Assembly: GCF_007995085.1 (NCBI RefSeq)
Contig: NZ_VOQS01000003.1
Location: 2,914,001-2,978,000 of the forward strand
Length of the DNA: 64,000 bases
DNA from: Paraburkholderia azotifigens
Lineage (GTDB): Bacteria > Pseudomonadota > Gammaproteobacteria > Burkholderiales > Burkholderiaceae
Reading direction: 5' to 3'
Positions 1 through 8,756 of the stretch are shown here, in pieces (positions within the stretch are counted from its first letter, which is position 1; each line of letters opens with the position of its first letter). The notes under the pieces are model-generated. The model ran no database searches. It was not told the origin of the DNA and was given only the letters and a program-made list of their open reading frames with translations. The translations under genes and the position numbers were made by a program.

Positions 1-301
1 CCCGGAATTTGCCGCGCACCAGTGCAAGCGACGCGAGAAAGCCGATGAACACGGACAGCACCGTGACGATCACGGCGAGCTTCGCGCTCGTCAGCAGCGA
101 ATCGATCCAGCCCGGGTCAGTGAACAACTGGCGATACCACTCCAGCGTCCAGCCTGGCGGCGGAAAGATCAGCCATTGCGAGTTGCCGAACGACAAGGCG
201 ACGATGAACAGGATCGGCAGCAGAAGAAACAGCGCGACTGCCGCGCTAATTGCGAGCAGCGCCCAGCGCAGCGCGCCAAGACGATCGAAGTCGAGCAACA
301 T
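1..301 (-). CDS. Polyamine-type ABC transporter permease, PotC-like (3' end outside window)
   Basis: Reading leftward from an ATG at 301, the frame stays open to the window edge and gives about 100 residues. The N-terminus has a membrane segment (roughly residues 12-38) followed by a periplasmic stretch with the W-T-L-E-W-Y pattern typical of PotC/YdcV permeases, then a second hydrophobic segment. It would form the inner-membrane channel with the permease encoded just upstream; the two genes are one base apart (TGA, one base, ATG), which suggests translational coupling. The ATPase is not in the window and may follow to the left. The family call is good, the substrate is inferred only. Confidence 0.85.
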   Translation of the reverse strand, partial: MLLDFDRLGALRWALLAISAAVALFLLLPILFIVALSFGNSQWLIFPPPGWTLEWYRQLFTDPGWIDSLLTSAKLAVIVTVLSVFIGFLASLALVRGKFR

Positions 302-302
302 C

Positions 303-1184
303 TCAGAGACCTCCGCTAGTGGCGCGTGCGCCAGTGAAGCGCAGTTGCAGCGCGTAGAGGCCGAGCGTCACGGCGAGCAGCACGAGTGCGGCGGCGCCGG
401 CGAGTCCCCAGTTCAGCAATTGCTGCACGAGTTGCGCGATCAGCTCCGCGAGCATCATGTATTGCGCGCCGCCGAGCAGTGCCGGGGTCACGAAATAGCC
501 GAGCGCCATCACGAACACCATCAGCGCGCCCGATGCGATACCCGGCATCGCCAGCGGCACCAGGATGCGCCAGAAGGCCTGCCAGCGCCTCGCGCCGCAG
601 ACGGCGGCGGCGCGCAGCGTCGACGGGTCGATGCTGCGCAGCGTCGCGTGCAGCGGCATCACGAGAAACGGCAACATGATGTAGGTCATGCCGATCGTCA
701 CACCGACCAGGTTGTTGACGAGCGCCAGCGGCTCGCTGATCAGACCGATTGCCATCAGCATGCGGTTGATCGGGCCTGTCGCCTGAAGCAGAACCATCCA
801 GGCAAACGTGCGTGCCAGCAGGTTGGTCCACATCGACAGCAGCAGGATCGAGAACAGCAGCGAAGTCAGGCGGCGCGGCGCAATCGCAAGCAGCCACGCA
901 GTCGGAAAACCGATCGCGACGGTCACCAGCGTCACCACGGTCGCGACCAGGAACGTGTTGCCGAACACGCGCAGATAGGTCGACGAGCCCACCAGTTGCA
1001 CGTAGTTTTGCAGCCCGGGGGTCGGCTCCAGCACGCTGCGCAGCAGGAGCGACAGCACCGGCAGCATGAAGAAGATCACAAGGAGAAGGAGGCCCGGTAT
1101 CAGCAGGCGAAGGTTGCGCCAGTCGCGACGCTGGCGTGAGGGTGTCACCGGCGCATGCGCGACGGTAGTTAGAACGTTGGGCAT
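303..1184 (-). CDS. Polyamine-type ABC transporter permease, PotB-like
   Basis: A 293-residue inner-membrane permease of the BPD_transp_1 family. A hydrophobic segment lies near residues 29-48 and further segments follow through the protein. The region around residues 165-215, with G-A-R-R-W-Q-A-F-W-R-I-L-V-P-L, is the EAA loop that contacts the ATPase. The ATG at 1184 has a good ribosome site (AGGAGA, 5 bases away). The upstream neighbour is the binding protein and the downstream neighbour is the second permease, giving the usual SBP-permease-permease order of polyamine or 2-aminoethylphosphonate importers. Which substrate is carried cannot be read from the sequence. Confidence 0.9.
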   Translation of the reverse strand: MPNVLTTVAHAPVTPSRQRRDWRNLRLLIPGLLLLVIFFMLPVLSLLLRSVLEPTPGLQNYVQLVGSSTYLRVFGNTFLVATVVTLVTVAIGFPTAWLLAIAPRRLTSLLFSILLLSMWTNLLARTFAWMVLLQATGPINRMLMAIGLISEPLALVNNLVGVTIGMTYIMLPFLVMPLHATLRSIDPSTLRAAAVCGARRWQAFWRILVPLAMPGIASGALMVFVMALGYFVTPALLGGAQYMMLAELIAQLVQQLLNWGLAGAAALVLLAVTLGLYALQLRFTGARATSGGL

Positions 1185-1264
1185 CGTTTCTCCTGCATTT
1201 CTCGGATACTGCTACACGCTTTCGGCTTGGCCTTTGCTTCGGGGCATAACCATTACGCTGACGC

Positions 1265-2296
1265 TTATTTCGACTGCCATGCGTACCAGCGCTTGGCGAT
1301 CGCGTCGCGGTTGTCCGCCCAGTACTTCATGTCAAGATTGATCTGCGAGGTCTTGTACTGGTCGGGCAGCGTCTTCGCGACAGCGGGCGGCATCAGCGCG
1401 GCCGACTTCACGTTGACCGGCGCATAGCCGGTGTTCTGCGCGAACTTTGCCTGCGCCTGAGCACTCGTTGCGGCAGCGAGGAACTTCATCGCTTCGGCCT
1501 TGTGCTTCGCGCCCTTCGGAATCACGAGCATATCGGCGGCCGTCAGGTTCTGGTTCCATGAAATGCCGACCGGCACGCCCGTCTGTTCGAGCGCATGCAG
1601 ACGCCCATTCCAGAACATGCCGATCGGCGCTTCGCCCGAAGCCAGCAGTTGCTGTGATTGCGCGCCACCGCTCCACCACACGATGTCGCTCTTGATCGTG
1701 TCGAGCTTCTTGAAGGCGCGGTCGAGGTCGAGCGGATAGAGCTTGTCGGCCGGCACGCCGTCGGCCAGCAGCGCAATTTCGAGCACGCCAGGCGCTGACC
1801 ACTTGTAGAACGTGCGCTTACCGGGGAATTTCTTGGTGTCGAACAGGTCGGCCCAGTTTTGCGGCTGCGCGCCCGTGTACTTCGACTTGTTGTAACCGAG
1901 CACGAACGAGTAATAGAAGCTGCCTACAGCAGCCGGCGTCGAAAAGCGCGGATCGAGTTCATCCTTCTTGACGACCGAATAATCGATTGGCTCAATCAGT
2001 CCGGCCTTTTGCGCGGCGTAGGCGAAGTCGCCTTCGACGTCGACGACGTCCCAGTTCACATTGCCACTGTCGACCATCGCCTTGAGCTTGCCGTAGTCGG
2101 TCGGACCGTCCATCAGCACGTTGATGCCCGTCGCCTGGGTGAAAGGCTGCGCCCAGTCCTTCTGCTGCGACGATTGTGTGGTGCCACCCCAGCTCGTGAA
2201 AACGATGGGATCAGCAGCGAGCGCCGACGTTGCAGTAAAGGCAGTGGCGCACAGCGCCATCAGCGGAGCAGTCTTCAGCGTACGTGTGAGGGTCAT
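1265..2296 (-). CDS. Periplasmic substrate-binding protein of a polyamine-type ABC importer
   Basis: A 343-residue extracellular solute-binding protein. The ATG at 2296 is chosen because AAGGAG lies 7 bases upstream and because it begins a clean signal peptide (MTLTRTLK, hydrophobic core, cleavage after ALA near residue 27). The mature start reads D-P-I-V-F-T-S-W-G-G-T, typical of the PotD/PotF/YdcS group. An upstream in-frame start would add 12 residues ahead of the signal. The gene lies 80 bases before the PotB-like permease and captures the ligand for that importer. The ligand could be a polyamine, an opine-like compound or 2-aminoethylphosphonate. Confidence 0.9.
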   Translation of the reverse strand: MTLTRTLKTAPLMALCATAFTATSALAADPIVFTSWGGTTQSSQQKDWAQPFTQATGINVLMDGPTDYGKLKAMVDSGNVNWDVVDVEGDFAYAAQKAGLIEPIDYSVVKKDELDPRFSTPAAVGSFYYSFVLGYNKSKYTGAQPQNWADLFDTKKFPGKRTFYKWSAPGVLEIALLADGVPADKLYPLDLDRAFKKLDTIKSDIVWWSGGAQSQQLLASGEAPIGMFWNGRLHALEQTGVPVGISWNQNLTAADMLVIPKGAKHKAEAMKFLAAATSAQAQAKFAQNTGYAPVNVKSAALMPPAVAKTLPDQYKTSQINLDMKYWADNRDAIAKRWYAWQSK

Positions 2297-2428
2297 GTTG
2301 GTCTCCTTGGATTCGGTGCGGTATCGCGGCAATGAATGCTTGTGGTTGGTCGGAATCGTCTTTTTGCTTAGATGAGCGGTGCAAACGTCAGCGGCTTCCT
2401 GTTTTTCTCTCCGTGGGCGTGGCCGCAG

Positions 2429-2908
2429 TCAATGCACTGTTGCGAGCGCTTGGACGGTTCCCGCCTCCGCATCACCAACATAGATACCGAAAGCGTCTTC
2501 GCTGCGTTCACGTAGATAACGCTCAAGCATCGAACGCACAGTGTCATCGAGCAGTTCGCTCCACGGAATGCGGGACAGCGGGACGATGTGGATCGACATG
2601 TCCATCATCGCCGCGAGGCTGCTGTTCACGCGGCCCCGGTAGACCACGCTGACGCTCGCGGCCGGGCCCTCGCCCGATTCGAAGACCGCGAAAATGAAGT
2701 CGAGATGCGCCTTCAGGCCGAGCTTCGCCAGCACGCCGCGCAGGCTCCCCGCATCGCTCTCGGGTTGGAGCTTGACGCCCATCGGAAGCTGCAAACCGTC
2801 TTTCGTCTCGAGCAACACGAGGCCGTCGCGGTGTTCGAGAATCGCGCCGACGTGGGCGCGCGCGCCCGGCGCCGGATGAGAAGCTGGTTCGATGGTCTGC
2901 TCAGACAT
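2429..2908 (-). CDS. Nudix-like protein with degenerate Nudix box
   Basis: A 159-residue cytoplasmic protein. The start at 2908 is preferred over one 26 codons upstream because CGGAGAA lies just before it. Residues about 20-75 look like the Nudix fold: a G-A-I-L-E-H-R-D-G-L-V-L-L strand, then G-V-K-L-Q-P-E matching the GX5E half of the Nudix box. The second half, normally REUXEEXGU, reads G-V-L-A-K-L-G-L, so the metal-binding glutamates are missing. It is probably not an active hydrolase; it may be a ligand sensor or a remnant. It is the first gene of the importer operon, divergent from the GntR regulator, which suggests a linked metabolic or sensing role. Confidence 0.6.
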   Translation of the reverse strand: MSEQTIEPASHPAPGARAHVGAILEHRDGLVLLETKDGLQLPMGVKLQPESDAGSLRGVLAKLGLKAHLDFIFAVFESGEGPAASVSVVYRGRVNSSLAAMMDMSIHIVPLSRIPWSELLDDTVRSMLERYLRERSEDAFGIYVGDAEAGTVQALATVH

Positions 2909-2972
2909 GGTGTTCTCCGATGTGCTGCACGTACGCCTGCTGCGTGGTCCGATCAAATCACTTTCGGCAGGA

Positions 2973-3029
2973 TTATGGTATGCCATAGTATCGCCGAGCC
3001 AAAATAGTCAATATTATGGAATACCATAA
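2973..3029. promoter_or_regulatory. Two tandem inverted repeats, likely GntR operators
   Basis: TATGG-TATG-CCATA (2974-2987) and TTATGG-AATA-CCATAA (3014-3029) share the half-site TATGG with a four-base centre. Their centres are 41 bases apart, about four helical turns. They sit between the divergent importer operon and the GntR gene. Palindromes of this TGGTATACCA-like kind are known operators of FCD-type GntR regulators, so binding by the adjacent regulator is the simplest reading. Confidence 0.75.
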
Positions 3030-3258
3030 GCTGACACCGATTTCTCTGATACCTGCCGGCGCACGATGTCCACGGGGCGAGCCCGCCCCGGCGCGTCGTT
3101 GAGTTCAGAGCGACTGCGCTGGCGCGCTGCGAAGAAGCCGACGCGCCTAAGAGGCGCCGGGCGATGGCAGGCCTTCACGGATGGGAGACAATACGGCCCT
3201 GTATGTTGCGTATCGGGCCAGCCCGTGCATTGCTATTTTTCGACCACTTCCTTTCAAT

Positions 3259-3957
3259 ATGTCAGACCTTAAAGTTGTCCGTGAGACCAAAACCCTTCGC
3301 GAACTGACGCTGGACAAGCTGCGCGACGCTATCGTGCGAGGCTACTTTCCGCCTGGCGCGCGTCTGGTCGAGCGAACCCTCTGCGACGAGTTGGGCGTGA
3401 GCCGGACGATTGTGCGCGAGGTGCTGCGACATCTTGAGACGGAAGGACTCGTCGACGTCGCAGCCCGACAGGGCCCCGTCGTCGCACGATTGAATCCCGC
3501 CCAGGTCAGTGAAATTTATGAACTACGCGGTCTGCTGGAAGCGAATGCTGCGCGCGCGTGTGCCGAGCGATCTACGCCCGAACTCGTGAAGCAGTTGCGA
3601 GGAATCCGCAAGAAAATCGAGGCCGCATTTCAGGCTGAAGACCTGTCGGCCGTGTTAGCCCACACAGAGCACTTCTACGACGCGCTGTTCGAAGGCGCGC
3701 AAAGGACTGTCTCGCTTGCGGTGGTGAAGACGCTGAACGCACGTATCAATCGCTTGCGGGCACTCACGATCGCCACACCCGGGCGAAGCACCGAATCGAA
3801 TCGCGAGATGAACAGGATGCTCGACGCGATCGAGCGACATGACGGAGATGCGGCGTTTGCCGCCTCTATCGCGCATATCAGGCGTACGGGCGAACTCGCT
3901 CTTCTGGCGCTAGCCCAACGAGGCGAAGGCGAATATGAACCTGATGCGACGCTCTAA
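3259..3957 (+). CDS. GntR-family transcriptional regulator, FCD (FadR-like) subfamily
   Basis: A 232-residue regulator. The winged helix lies at residues about 8-75 (L-R-D-A-I-V-R-G-Y-F-P-P-G-A-R-L-V-E, then S-R-T-I-V-R-E-V-L-R-H-L). The all-helical FCD ligand domain follows, with E-I-Y-E-L-R-G-L-L-E and the H-x3-H-type metal positions further on. The ATG at 3259 is chosen because it starts directly before the conserved helix; an upstream start would add 26 unconserved residues. It faces the importer operon and probably controls it through the inverted repeats between the genes. The effector is unknown but is likely the importer substrate or a derivative. Confidence 0.9.
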   Translation: MSDLKVVRETKTLRELTLDKLRDAIVRGYFPPGARLVERTLCDELGVSRTIVREVLRHLETEGLVDVAARQGPVVARLNPAQVSEIYELRGLLEANAARACAERSTPELVKQLRGIRKKIEAAFQAEDLSAVLAHTEHFYDALFEGAQRTVSLAVVKTLNARINRLRALTIATPGRSTESNREMNRMLDAIERHDGDAAFAASIAHIRRTGELALLALAQRGEGEYEPDATL

Positions 3958-4650
3958 AGAGACCGCATTGCCATAGGCCGCGTAGAGTCTGTCCACTTGG
4001 TCCGCGAGCTCACCACCGGGTATGTCGAGATTTCAGACACGCGGCCGCACCCTCCCCGTTTGGGCGATCATCCGGTTGTTGAGAGGCGACGATCGTTTTC
4101 CCGTCGTGAAGCCGCCGCTAGTCATGGCGAGTAGTCCGCGATGTTGGGCAAAACTGCAAGCGATGGCGGCCGCAGGGGCGTGGAACCTTTGTGACTATTT
4201 CTCTCGCCGCCGACTGGACAAAATAACAAAATAAGCTGCTTCCCGGTTCGTATCGATCTTTGGCCGATTTAGAGCGCCCTGAGATCGTCTGGGCCGCTGC
4301 CGCGCCTGGCAAACAACCCACCTCCACCGCCCGAACGATCAGGTTCAGTTGGCGGCCCACTGCTTATCGAAAAGGCAGAGCGGCAAAGTTGTCCCCCAAT
4401 AGTGCTAATGGAACCACGCCTCGGAGCAGGAGGCTACCATCCCTCGAAGTCGAGGGCAAACTGATGACTTGGATTCGCAACATACGCTCGACCTTCGCTC
4501 GATTCCGAGGAGATCGACCGAGCGGCTTCCTACAACGGACAGCATCCGGCCGCACCCGCCGCCGCACGCATTTGACCGGCCGCGCGGCGACGATGATCGC
4601 GATGACTTGCAAATCGCCAACGGACACCGGAGTCAAGCACAGGCGTCCGG
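3958..4650. other. Intergenic stretch without a convincing gene
   Basis: About 690 bases between the GntR gene and the first HAD gene. Short open frames exist on both strands, but none shows a ribosome site with conserved-looking protein. No hairpin followed by a T-run was noticed. Confidence 0.5.
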
Positions 4651-5205
4651 TCATTCGTGCCCGTCCATTTCATACAGTTTCTCCTTCAATTCCGCCAGCG
4701 CCCCCGGCGCACTGATCCCCAGGATCGGGTCTGTGCGCACCAGACGGTCTTCACACCAACCCGGCCAGTTTTCAAAGTCATCGTCGAGCGCAAGCCATGC
4801 TTCCGGCTTACGGCGAAGCACATCGGACCACACCTGAAAACCTCGCGGCGCGTCGGCGAACGCGCTCAGGTCCATGCGACTGTGAAAGGTCGCGCCAACA
4901 ACCCTTTCCCGCAACGCCGGAGTCAGTCCACGCGACACGCGGCGAATGCTTCCACGGTAACGCAGCACCCATGAGGTGCTGAGCACAATGCGCACACGCG
5001 GGTACGGGGCCAGCACATCGTCAAGCAACCGCGCATGTTCGAAAAGCCTGTGATCCGGATAACCAAAAATGAACGGCCCCGAGCCAGGCTTCTCGTATAC
5101 GGCGTCGGGATGCAGGCAACCGTCCAGATCAAGATAAAGGACACGACCGCCCGTCCGACGCGGTGGCGGAACGCTATAGACGGGGCCCGGCAGTCCTGTC
5201 AGCAT
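4651..5205 (-). CDS. HAD-superfamily phosphatase-like protein (HAD_SAK type)
   Basis: A 184-residue protein with the HAD motifs in order. Motif I is D-L-D-G-C-L-H-P-D (about residue 26), with the nucleophile and acid aspartates. Motif II is L-S-T-S-W (about 75), and an acidic late motif A-L-D-D-D lies near residue 141. The short length, the H-P after motif I and the S-T-S-W motif match the HAD domain found in Swiss-army-knife RNA-repair proteins, here as a stand-alone domain. A related gene lies 200 bases upstream on the same strand. The reaction is probably phosphate-ester hydrolysis; the substrate is unknown. The start is the first ATG in frame. Confidence 0.7.
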   Translation of the reverse strand: MLTGLPGPVYSVPPPRRTGGRVLYLDLDGCLHPDAVYEKPGSGPFIFGYPDHRLFEHARLLDDVLAPYPRVRIVLSTSWVLRYRGSIRRVSRGLTPALRERVVGATFHSRMDLSAFADAPRGFQVWSDVLRRKPEAWLALDDDFENWPGWCEDRLVRTDPILGISAPGALAELKEKLYEMDGHE

Positions 5206-5402
5206 CGTGTGCGTTGCGTACCGGGTTCAGGTCGCAAATGTGATGGTTTTCGTACGAAGTCGAACGGGCCAGCGTGTTCTTCCATGGAGATTGATCTTCT
5301 TCAACAACGGCTCGTCGGCAAGGCCAAGAAGCTTAAACGGGTCGCGCCCGGCCCCGATGTGGTGCCTCGGGCTTGGACAAACAGCATTGGACGCGCAAAA
5401 AA

Positions 5403-5903
5403 TCAGAACTCATTGACCAGCAGGTGGGCAAGCCTCAGGCTGAGGATTCGCTGTACGGCAACCGAACTCAACCCTGTGGCAGGCTCACATGCGATGAAAC
5501 GTGCGTCTCTGCCGTGAGCGGCGAGGACACGTGGGTGATCATCTAGCGCCAACCATGCCTTGAGCCCCCTTCGTTCGACCTCGGCCAGTATTTCCTCCGA
5601 CCGGGACGCCCCGTAGCATTCAACCACCCCGACAAACCGCGCAGCCAACGGGCCGAGCAGCTGGATAAGCGTAGTGTCATCGAAGAGCCGACGCCAGTCC
5701 GAGCTGACGATGATCCCGATCATAGGGTACGGCGCAAGCAACCGTTCGAGAATCGGGAGCCACACAAACAGACCCGGATTGTCGATCAGGCGGAAGTCCT
5801 CATCTATCGCCGGCAGACCAACTGGATGTAGCACGCCATCGAAGTCAAGAAAAACGACTGCTCTATCAGACAGACGTATAGGCCCTTCTACATTGTTCCT
5901 CAA
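5403..5903 (-). CDS. Second HAD-superfamily protein (HAD_SAK type)
   Basis: A 166-residue protein with the same plan as its downstream neighbour: motif I F-L-D-F-D-G-V-L-H-P, motif II V-S-S-D-W and a late A-L-D-D-H motif. The two share the L-A-P-Y-P and motif-II surroundings, so they are diverged paralogues. No ATG lies ahead of motif I in this frame; a TTG at 5903 is taken as start and its ribosome site is weak, so the N-terminus is uncertain. The gap to the next gene is about 200 bases. The function is probably hydrolysis of a phosphorylated substrate; a link to RNA repair is only a family hint. Confidence 0.65.
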   Translation of the reverse strand: MRNNVEGPIRLSDRAVVFLDFDGVLHPVGLPAIDEDFRLIDNPGLFVWLPILERLLAPYPMIGIIVSSDWRRLFDDTTLIQLLGPLAARFVGVVECYGASRSEEILAEVERRGLKAWLALDDHPRVLAAHGRDARFIACEPATGLSSVAVQRILSLRLAHLLVNEF

Positions 5904-6010
5904 ACCCGTCGCAGCGGGTTCCCGTTCCCGTGCGAACTCGCCCCGTGCTCTTGAAATAGCTCACCGTTCACCGGTGTCGCATCCACGGCAGGATGCGCCG
6001 GATGCCGTAT

Positions 6011-7024
6011 TCAACGTGCGCCTACTGATGACACGATTGGGTCGCCTTCGATCCAATGCCGGATGAGTGCAAGGGCCACCAGCGGTGCGCCAAACGCCCG
6101 GACGTTCAGCGGCGACCGGCTGGCTATTCGGTGCCCCGCCTCACGCAGGCGGCGGTTAGTGTCGTCGTGGACGCCACATTGCCTGAGAAGCTTGTGTATC
6201 GCGTTTCTGTACGCGCCAAGAGCCGAGCGACGCACATGGAACTCCGATCGCCGCATGATAGACGACCGGTATGGACGGATCTGCCAGATATATATTCCAA
6301 CCGGCCGACCATCGCTCAATGCGAAGTCCTGGGACGGCGCTAGCTGGTCAACGAGTCGGTACACAAGGTGGTGGAAAGCGCCCTGCCTTTCCGGGCTCCA
6401 GTCCTTGGGAATGAGCAGCCACTTCACGAAGTCCAGCAGTTCGTGATTCTCCGTCACCCATCGTTCATAACGGTCCAGGCGCTCACAGATTGCACGGGAC
6501 TGGTCGAGCAGGTCCAGGAACAACTCGAGGTTGGGCTCTGCGTCCGCAAGATATCCACCGCACGATTTGCAACAGAACGGCGCTGTGCGGCTATTCAGAT
6601 ATTCGGAAACCTGTTCGCACCGGACCCCACATGAGAAACATTGGGACATCAGAGGTGCACCATGCATTGGGCAGGTCCGCAATGGCAGAAACTGATGCCA
6701 GACACTGTGGTAACCACATTCGAGGCAGATGGGACAGTACCTCAAGTGATTGTCAAAAAGCATCTGGCGTGAAGGCACCCCCTCAATTCGGAGCTCGACG
6801 ACTTCAGGGCACCTCCATCCGGTGGTACGTCTGAATTCATCCCAGTCAATCGCCTTGCCGCCCTCCCCAAAAAAATCCCGTATGTCGTTCGGATCGAGCA
6901 CGTTGCGCCAGCAGAATCTCCAGAAAATCGTCAGCGCCGACTCATGCGGTAAAGGCCCCAGGTCTGTTCCCGCCCATTGGATCAACCGGTCGTCGTCGGG
7001 AAATATCGGCCGCAATCCGTTCAT
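6011..7024 (-). CDS. TniQ-domain protein, shorter copy (337 aa)
   Basis: The N-terminal signature L-P-H-E-S-A-L-T-I-F-W-R-F (residues 25-37) and the zinc-binding set are those of TniQ/TnsD proteins, which choose target sites for Tn7- and Tn5053-like transposons. The zinc set is C97, C100, C103, C118, H121, then C129, C132 and C152, C155. The start at 7024 (M-N-G-L-R) is chosen because the upstream paralogue begins with the matching M-N-E-L-R; longer starts exist. It aligns with that paralogue along its length as far as the shared motif R-H-W-I-E-G, then ends after a few unrelated residues, so the last 130 or so residues are missing. No transposase, TnsC or TnsB gene is nearby. Confidence 0.75.
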   Translation of the reverse strand: MNGLRPIFPDDDRLIQWAGTDLGPLPHESALTIFWRFCWRNVLDPNDIRDFFGEGGKAIDWDEFRRTTGWRCPEVVELRIEGVPSRQMLFDNHLRYCPICLECGYHSVWHQFLPLRTCPMHGAPLMSQCFSCGVRCEQVSEYLNSRTAPFCCKSCGGYLADAEPNLELFLDLLDQSRAICERLDRYERWVTENHELLDFVKWLLIPKDWSPERQGAFHHLVYRLVDQLAPSQDFALSDGRPVGIYIWQIRPYRSSIMRRSEFHVRRSALGAYRNAIHKLLRQCGVHDDTNRRLREAGHRIASRSPLNVRAFGAPLVALALIRHWIEGDPIVSSVGAR

Positions 7025-7337
7025 TTTGATCTCGTTAAGGCAAGCGTTGACGACGGTCATAACACAAGCTCGGCGAACATGTCGACCGCGCTCACTGCAG
7101 ATCACGTCTCGCCCGGCATTTCCGAATAATTGTTATCATTTCCTGTCGCCGCCAAGATGTGGGATGTACTACTTACCAGAATGGCGATGAAGCGACCTGC
7201 CTGCCCGATAGCGTCGCCGCCTAGGCAGCTTGGGGCAAGAGCCTAACAGGAATTGAGATGGTTGCCTGCACCGGCGACGGTCCGAACGAATGAGGCCAAT
7301 TTATGGACGGTTCGCGCAATTGCCACGGCCAATGCCC

Positions 7338-8756
7338 TCATGATCCGATTCGCGGCACGATCGGCGTATCGAGTGACTTTTCGTTCCCGTGCACAGTCAA
7401 GCGAGGGACACCCCTAGGTTGCGCGAGCCGGAAGTTTCGTTTGTGGTCGGACGGGAGCCCTTGATGGACCCGCAGCGGCGAGCTGGGCACCTGTGCCAGC
7501 GGGAATATTGCCATTCCAGTAATCCCGTCGCGCCGGCAGTTCTGAGCGAATCCGACGCCAGTTCCGGCAGCGAGGAGTACGCTTGCCGTTACATCCTCGT
7601 CAGAATGCGCGGTACGGGATGCCGCCTCCAGAAACGTGGCGTATAGCGCGCTGACATAGGCCTGAACCTCAATGCGCAGGTAGCGCCCGGTACCGCAATC
7701 CGGGAACGGCATGGGAAGTGAAAAGAATGCCTGCCTGGCGTCCGCACAGTTCGAAACGTTCCATCTTTCGCCTTCAATCCAATGGCGGGTTAATGCAATC
7801 GCAACCAACGACGCGCCGAGCGCTCCAATATTCAGGCTCTGCCTGCCAGCAATCCGGCAACCGGCATCCTGCAGACGGGTGACATCGTCGTGACAGACAA
7901 TGTAGCGCTTCATCAGCTTGTGTATCGCGTTTCTGTAGGCACCGAGGGCTGACCACGACGTGAAGAGCTCTGCTCGCCGCCGCATCTCGCCATATCGGTA
8001 TGGCCGGATATTCCAGTTAAATACCCCAACGGGGCGACCATCGCCGAACGAAAAATCAGCAGACGGCGCCATCTGGTCAATGAGGCGATATACGAGGAGT
8101 TTGAAAGCTGGTTCTGCGTTGGGGCGCCGCTCCTTGTAGTCCATCAACTGCTCCACCAGCGCTAACACCTCATGGTTCTCCGTAACCCATCCATCGTAGC
8201 GGTCCAGACGATCGCGGATTGCAGCAGACTGATCGCGCAGATCCAGGTGCAGATCGAGGTTCGGCTCGACTCCCGCCAGATATCCATTGCAGGTTTTGCA
8301 ACGGAACGGCTTCGTGCGGTCGTTCAGATACTCAAACATCCACGTGGTCGGAAGCCGGCAATTGAAGCACCTGGACATCAGCCGGACATCGTGTATCGGG
8401 CAGCTTGGCAGCGGCCGGAACTGATGCCAGACGCTGTGATAGCCACACTCGAGGCAGATCGGACAGTACCGCAAGCAACTGTCAAAAAACATCTTGCGCG
8501 CAGGAAGTCTCTCGATCCGCAGCTCGGTATCTTCCGGGCACCACCAGCTGGCGATACGCTTAAATGCTCCCCAGTCAATCTGTTTGCGGCCATCGGCTAA
8601 AAAGGCGCGTATTTCTGGCGGACCAAGCACGTTGCGCCAGCCGAATCTCCACAGAATCGTCAACGCTGATTCATGCGGCAACGGGCTCAGATCTCTTCCC
8701 GCCCACTGCTTACCCCGTTTGACTTTATCAGCGACGTTCAGGCGCAGCTCATTCAT
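7338..8756 (-). CDS. TniQ-domain protein, longer copy (472 aa)
   Basis: A close paralogue of the next gene downstream, with the same L-P-H-E-S-A-L-T-I-L-W-R-F signature, the C-P-I-C-L-E-C-G-Y-H cluster, C-P-x-H, and two later C-x2-C pairs. After R-H-W-I-E-G it continues for about 130 residues with no domain I recognise. The start at 8756 gives M-N-E-L-R, matching the paralogue; an alternative start lies 29 codons upstream. TniQ proteins normally work with TnsABC-type partners, none of which is in the window. It may be an orphan remnant of a transposon, a domesticated DNA-binding protein or part of an unknown mobile or defence system. Confidence 0.75.
   Translation of the reverse strand: MNELRLNVADKVKRGKQWAGRDLSPLPHESALTILWRFGWRNVLGPPEIRAFLADGRKQIDWGAFKRIASWWCPEDTELRIERLPARKMFFDSCLRYCPICLECGYHSVWHQFRPLPSCPIHDVRLMSRCFNCRLPTTWMFEYLNDRTKPFRCKTCNGYLAGVEPNLDLHLDLRDQSAAIRDRLDRYDGWVTENHEVLALVEQLMDYKERRPNAEPAFKLLVYRLIDQMAPSADFSFGDGRPVGVFNWNIRPYRYGEMRRRAELFTSWSALGAYRNAIHKLMKRYIVCHDDVTRLQDAGCRIAGRQSLNIGALGASLVAIALTRHWIEGERWNVSNCADARQAFFSLPMPFPDCGTGRYLRIEVQAYVSALYATFLEAASRTAHSDEDVTASVLLAAGTGVGFAQNCRRDGITGMAIFPLAQVPSSPLRVHQGLPSDHKRNFRLAQPRGVPRLTVHGNEKSLDTPIVPRIGS

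Noticed and set aside
9..1139. Long rightward frame of 376 codons opposite the two permease genes
   Set aside because: The product is rich in R/H/Q/A low-complexity runs typical of the antisense of GC-rich membrane genes; the leftward permeases explain the region.
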